From positions 1,240,001-1,304,000 of the forward strand of contig OZ247499.1 of assembly GCA_965233625.1 (NCBI GenBank): a DNA stretch of 64,000 nucleotides, written 5' to 3'. Source of the stretch: G965233625 sp965233625. GTDB lineage: Bacteria > Planctomycetota > Planctomycetia > Pirellulales > Pirellulaceae. The position numbers and the translations under genes are program-made. Below, piece by piece: positions 60,481-64,000 of the stretch. How positions within the stretch are numbered: position 1 is the stretch's first letter; each line of letters starts with the position of its first letter. The notes beneath the pieces are model-generated. The model saw nothing but the letters and a program-made list of their open reading frames with translations. It was not told where the DNA came from and searched no databases.

Positions 60481-63114
60481 CTAATGCCCAGAGTGGCCAG
60501 CATGTGTTGAACCTGTTCCAGGCGCCTTAGTTTTTACCGCTGGCTCCTGATCAAGTTTGTCGACGCGGTCGGCGCAACTGAGCATGGTCGAGCCGAAGTA
60601 CGGATTGCGCACCTTACTCGATTGCTGATACCAGATGGCGCCTTTGCCGCGGAACGCCATTGGGCAATGTAATTCGTAAACAGGCGTCGCGCCGCCAAAG
60701 CCAAATGACTTCGCAAGCACGCCGAATTCCTGCGAGAGCGGCGCAAACTCTGTTCGCATAGCTTTGATGTCCGCCTGCTCCTCCAGTCTGGTCAGAATGA
60801 TCTGAAGATTCGCCTGCTCGGCCTGCCAGACTTTCTTCGCCTTGGGCGATAGCGTTTCATCTTTGATACTCAACATTGCAGTCCGCAACCGAGCAATGGC
60901 ACTCTTTGCCGCTTTCAAGTCGTCGGAGGCAAGGGCTTCTGTCAGGGAAAGGTATGCCTTCCAGGCGCTGGCGAGTTCGCCCTGAAACTCCGGCGTCACT
61001 TCGATCTGCTCGCTGCTAACGGCGGCATCTGGCCTCAGTCCTAGATGCTCGCGCATCCGCCGCATGTGCCCTTTGAGGAGCAGAAATACGCGGTCGATGT
61101 CATCTTGCTTGCCTGCGTCGCGGCCCTCGACTGCGTCGTTACCGAGAAGCATGGCAAACTCTTTCCATCGCATCCGAGGATCGCCAGTGAGCGTGGAGGC
61201 ATCGACGGCAGCCAGCGTTTTGCCGAACTGCACGAACGCGGCCTGCGCTTTCGCGGCATCCTGCTGCTGCACCATGTCAGTTACCGCGGTGAACGCATTC
61301 TCCAGCTTCTGAATCTGGCTGGTGAACGCGGCTGGCAGCTTCTGAAGTTTGTCAGCGCTGCTAGTCTGCCCACCACCTTCGGGCGTCATCATGCTGGGTT
61401 TGGCTTGAATCTGAATTTCCGCGTCGATCTTAAAATTGCCTTGCGTGACAACCCGCTCGCCCTCCTGCAGACCGTTCCGCACTAGAAAGTAGTCGCCGGC
61501 TCGGGGGCCCAGCACAATCTCGCGGCCTTCAAACGTCGGGCGGTCAGCCGGAGCGAATTGCTCGCGGGCGGCGTTCATCGTGTTTTCAATCTGAGCGAAC
61601 AATTTGCCCGCCGCAGTCTCAGAGGTCGCGCGCTGCCCTTTCAGCGCCAAAGCGGAAAGTGTGTCTGCATATTGGTTCCACAATTTGCTGGCGTACCCGT
61701 TGTTAGGGTGGCTGTACGGTCGGTCGAGCGTCTTGCCGTACGTAGCGAACGCGGCGGCGACGTCTTTCAAACCGCCTAGCTGAATCGCGGCCGACAGTGT
61801 TTGAAACGCCTGCTCCACGTCATCCGCCATATCCGGCAGCTGCACGTAAACCACTGCCCTTGTTCCTGTGACCAGCGCGGCCTGATAGGGTACAATGAGC
61901 GGCGGCTTCTCTTTGCCAGCGCCTGGTGTGACATACCCCAGAGACTCGGTCCGGACCAGAGGCATGCCGCACACATCGCATGTACCTGGGGCGTCCTTAA
62001 TTATCTCCGGGTGCATGGGGCTGATCCATTTGCCAGTGACCGCAGGGTCCATCACTTTTCCACCCGCCGCCACGCGAGGCCGCACAATGGCGTGTACAAA
62101 CATTTCAGGCTTCAACTTCCCGGAGGCGTTGTCCACGTTCACGCGGACTTTCACAGTGCGTGTCCTGTCGTTCAAAACGGGCTGAACGAAGGCAATGCGG
62201 CCTTGAAAGGACTCGCCTGGATAGGCTTCCGTAGTGATGGCGACCTGCTGCCCGTAGCGCACCCAGGGCAGGTCGGCTTCGTACGCGTCGAGATGCACCC
62301 AGACGGTGCTGAGATCTGCAATCGTATAAATTCGCTCGCCAAGTTCAACGCGATCGCCGGTCTTCTTCATTTTCTCAACGACGATGCCACCCAATGGCGA
62401 ATACACGGTAACGTGATCGGAAGGCGACGTGCGTTTTTCAATTTCAGCGATCTGCTCGTCCTTCAGCCCCAGGCGCCGCAGTTTCCCCCGCGCCGATGCG
62501 GCCAGATCAATGCGCAGTGAACTTGAAGACGGCCGCTCGCGCTGGCTCTTTACCGCTTGAATTAACTCAGCCTGCGCCGCGTACAGCTGTTCGCTGTAAA
62601 TGTAAACCAGGTGATCGCCTTTTTTGACTTCCACCCCGGTAAAGTCGACGTAAAGCCGGTCGAGACGGCCTGGCACCCACGCGGTAATCTGACTGACGCG
62701 CGTTTCATCGTAATCGACTTTGCCTACCATCCGGATTTCGTGAGTCACATAGCGGCGCTCGACTGGCGTGGTGGCGATCTTCATTAAAGCCGTCGATTCC
62801 GCACTCATCGCCAGCGTGCGCACGCCACCGGCGGCCTTCGCGACTGGAATAAGATCCATACCGCAGAGCGGGCACTTCCCTGGTGCAGGCTGCCGGATCT
62901 GTGGGTGCATCGAGCAGGTCCAGATGGTGTCACCAGCGACAGGTGCAACCGCCGTGACTTCAGACGGCTTATCTGTCGCAGTTTTCCCGGAGGAAAAGAA
63001 GCTGGCAATGACAACTCCCAGCACTACAAGTACAACCGCCTGGACGAAAAAAAACGTCCAACGTTGCTTTGCGTAAAAATCCCGCCACCATTTCGCTTGA
63101 AACGGGTAATCCAT
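60481..63114 (-). CDS. cusB: CusB-type RND adaptor with two heavy-metal-binding domains and DUF3347-like end
   Basis: AGGAGGG lies four bases before the ATG. This 877-residue protein has a membrane anchor (TFFFVQAVVLVVLGVVIASF), a first heavy-metal-binding motif (WTCSMHPQI, GKCPLCGMDLIPV), CusB core (VGKVDYDETRVSQITAWVPG, then beta-barrel VWVHLDAYEADLPWVRYGQQ), a second such motif (ISPMHPEIIKDAPGTCDVCG), helical DUF3347-like repeats (~440-480 and ~590-850) and the signature ELHCPMAFRGKGAIWYQQ then NPYFGSTMLSC near the end. It is much longer than CusB (~400). It feeds metal to the pump encoded just downstream. Confidence 0.9.
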   Translation of the reverse strand: MDYPFQAKWWRDFYAKQRWTFFFVQAVVLVVLGVVIASFFSSGKTATDKPSEVTAVAPVAGDTIWTCSMHPQIRQPAPGKCPLCGMDLIPVAKAAGGVRTLAMSAESTALMKIATTPVERRYVTHEIRMVGKVDYDETRVSQITAWVPGRLDRLYVDFTGVEVKKGDHLVYIYSEQLYAAQAELIQAVKSQRERPSSSSLRIDLAASARGKLRRLGLKDEQIAEIEKRTSPSDHVTVYSPLGGIVVEKMKKTGDRVELGERIYTIADLSTVWVHLDAYEADLPWVRYGQQVAITTEAYPGESFQGRIAFVQPVLNDRTRTVKVRVNVDNASGKLKPEMFVHAIVRPRVAAGGKVMDPAVTGKWISPMHPEIIKDAPGTCDVCGMPLVRTESLGYVTPGAGKEKPPLIVPYQAALVTGTRAVVYVQLPDMADDVEQAFQTLSAAIQLGGLKDVAAAFATYGKTLDRPYSHPNNGYASKLWNQYADTLSALALKGQRATSETAAGKLFAQIENTMNAAREQFAPADRPTFEGREIVLGPRAGDYFLVRNGLQEGERVVTQGNFKIDAEIQIQAKPSMMTPEGGGQTSSADKLQKLPAAFTSQIQKLENAFTAVTDMVQQQDAAKAQAAFVQFGKTLAAVDASTLTGDPRMRWKEFAMLLGNDAVEGRDAGKQDDIDRVFLLLKGHMRRMREHLGLRPDAAVSSEQIEVTPEFQGELASAWKAYLSLTEALASDDLKAAKSAIARLRTAMLSIKDETLSPKAKKVWQAEQANLQIILTRLEEQADIKAMRTEFAPLSQEFGVLAKSFGFGGATPVYELHCPMAFRGKGAIWYQQSSKVRNPYFGSTMLSCADRVDKLDQEPAVKTKAPGTGSTHAGHSGH

Positions 63115-63444
63115 CGTACCCTCCTAGAAACACGTCTCATTCTATTAGATGCAGTGGGAGAGCATTTCTTCTTGGTGCAAAAAAGAATTTTGGGACCATC
63201 GCCGGCAATGTGAGGAAACAGCCATGCGAACCAATTCACAATAACAGACTACATGGCAATAAGCATCTTCGCGGCAGCTGGTCAGCAGGCTGCGTCGCTG
63301 AAGAATGCGAATCACCGCCGTGGATATTCAGAAAAACGCAGCTGGCGGCCAACGCGATCTTTCAAACGCTGGCGGAACTCTCATAGTGGCCGCTTCCGGC
63401 AACGCTGGCCTGCCTGGCCAGTTCGCGCCCTAGCAAAAACTCGC
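63115..63444. other. Upstream region of cusB-like gene, no other gene seen
   Basis: This 330-base gap is AT/GC-mixed and has no convincing coding frame on either strand. It should contain leader and promoter sequences for the cusB-like gene, but no dyad or clear -35/-10 pair was recognised. Confidence 0.45.
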
Positions 63445-63585
63445 TCACTGGCAATTCGGGCAATGCCCGGCAGTGGGTGGCGAATCCGAGATTGAGCGCG
63501 AAGCGCCCGTGGATTGGCACCCGGCAAACGTCATCGTCATCAGCGCGGCGAACAAGAGCGTGAAGTAAAAAATGCGAACTTTCAT
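63445..63585 (-). CDS. Tiny lipoprotein upstream of cusBA
   Basis: The frame ATG 63585 to TGA encodes 46 residues: a lipoprotein signal ending MTFAGC (Cys 22), a Ser-rich stretch and the C-terminal HCPNCQ (CxxC). It is too short for most gene finders. Its place ahead of the cusB-like gene, on the same strand, and the terminal CxxC suggest a metal-binding envelope peptide. Confidence 0.55.
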   Translation of the reverse strand: MKVRIFYFTLLFAALMTMTFAGCQSTGASRSISDSPPTAGHCPNCQ

Positions 63586-63655
63586 TATGGTAATCCGTTC
63601 TTTAAATGGTGAAGTTACAAATCAATCAGTAATTCTGATGCGCTAAAGCGAATTC

Positions 63656-64000
63656 TCAAGCTGCGTCCCGGTGACACCTGGACGCGACGGGTTCATCGCA
63701 AGTTTTTAGCCACTCCTGCAACTGGCTGCGGACGAGACTGGCGAGCGCCACTGGACTCCCGTCATACACAATTACTTCGTTTACGCCGGATACTAGTTGC
63801 CAGACTGCCTGCGATGGTGGCTCGCGTTGCGCGTACAGCCACACGGGCGCCTGATGTCCAGCAATCCGCAACTTGGCGGTAATCAACCAGCCACTTTCGT
63901 CCGGCATGTCAGCATTGAGCAGCACCAGGTCGGGCCCTAGACGGCTGAATGAGCTGGCGACTGCAGCTCCTGATACCGCCCGCCCAGTTTGAAAGCCGTA
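63656..64000 (-). CDS. Receiver-like domain protein, 5' end outside window
   Basis: The frame is open to the end of the window (minus strand). It reads LVLLNADMPDESGWLI where response regulators have LVLLDxxMP: the phospho-acceptor Asp is replaced by Asn (codon AAT). Later parts (APVWLYAQRE, VNEVIVYDGSPVALASLV) fit strands and helices of a receiver domain; the usual Lys of the KP pair is not seen. It could be a pseudo-receiver that works without phosphorylation. The start lies beyond 64000. Confidence 0.6.
   Translation of the reverse strand, partial: YGFQTGRAVSGAAVASSFSRLGPDLVLLNADMPDESGWLITAKLRIAGHQAPVWLYAQREPPSQAVWQLVSGVNEVIVYDGSPVALASLVRSQLQEWLKTCDEPVASRCHRDAA

Noticed and set aside
1..64000. 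CRISPR arrays, tRNA or rRNA genes
   Set aside because: No regularly spaced repeat array and no cloverleaf or rRNA-like sequence was found while reading either strand.

Overview
The window looks like a chromosomal stretch from a planctomycete. It opens with the lineage-typical pair of a cytochrome-domain DUF1549/DUF1553 protein and a Tat-exported DUF1501 protein. It also carries DUF1080, MoxR/Ycf-type accessory genes, an ECF sigma/anti-sigma pair and many short secreted or lipoprotein genes. No rRNA, tRNA or CRISPR array was seen. All assignments come from reading the sequence; no database search was possible.

Layout. 1-3.7 kb: the two planctomycete secreted/cytochrome proteins. 3.7-9.5 kb: a scarred zone with a kinase remnant, a glycosyltransferase that has lost its N-terminus and ends in an IS3 OrfA-like helix-turn-helix, a B12-type radical SAM protein that has lost its N-terminus, a DUF1080-M6 peptidase fusion, and a frameshifted kinase fragment. 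9.5-22.6 kb: a probable integrative element. It starts with a large serine recombinase and continues with a long co-directional operon: small membrane and lipoproteins, DUF1257 (Ycf35-like), DUF2997, a TOPRIM-like protein, a Ycf46-like AAA+ ATPase split by a group II intron, several small conserved-looking proteins, and then a compact ubiquitin-like module. That module has a beta-grasp Ubl, a protein combining an E2-like domain with a Cys-rich RING-like tail, a JAMM peptidase and an E1/ThiF enzyme. A strong UUCG-loop terminator closes it.

22.7-25.8 kb: feoAB ferrous iron import behind a possible Fur box, then two converging 5'-truncated fragments (TonB-dependent receptor and TonB C-terminus). 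25.8-63.6 kb: a large metal-handling island. It holds a MerR regulator with a textbook long-spacer operator facing a CopZ-MerT-HMA fusion; a Cys-rich secreted protein, a periplasmic HMA protein and a MacB-like ABC exporter with adaptor; a TolC-like lipoprotein, a His/Cys-rich secreted protein, an RND adaptor and HME-RND pump; His-rich secreted proteins and a Zn/Cd/Pb-type P1B ATPase; a bestrophin-like channel; a Cu P1B ATPase with YHS and heavy-metal-binding domains; an ECF sigma/anti-sigma pair with a Cys cluster in the outer domain; a YHS lipoprotein; two methyltransferases; and a second, very large CusA/CusB-type pair preceded by a tiny lipoprotein. The window ends inside a receiver-like protein whose phospho-acceptor Asp appears to be Asn.

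How it works together (inference): the island would move Cu/Ag, Zn/Cd/Pb and Hg-type ions from cytoplasm to periplasm (P-type ATPases) and from periplasm outward (RND systems and ABC exporter), with His/Cys-rich secreted proteins buffering metal. The most interesting part is the 9.5-22.6 kb element, which appears to encode a complete E1-E2-Ubl-JAMM pathway joined to a Ycf46-like ATPase, with a group II intron placed exactly in the ATPase arginine-finger motif.
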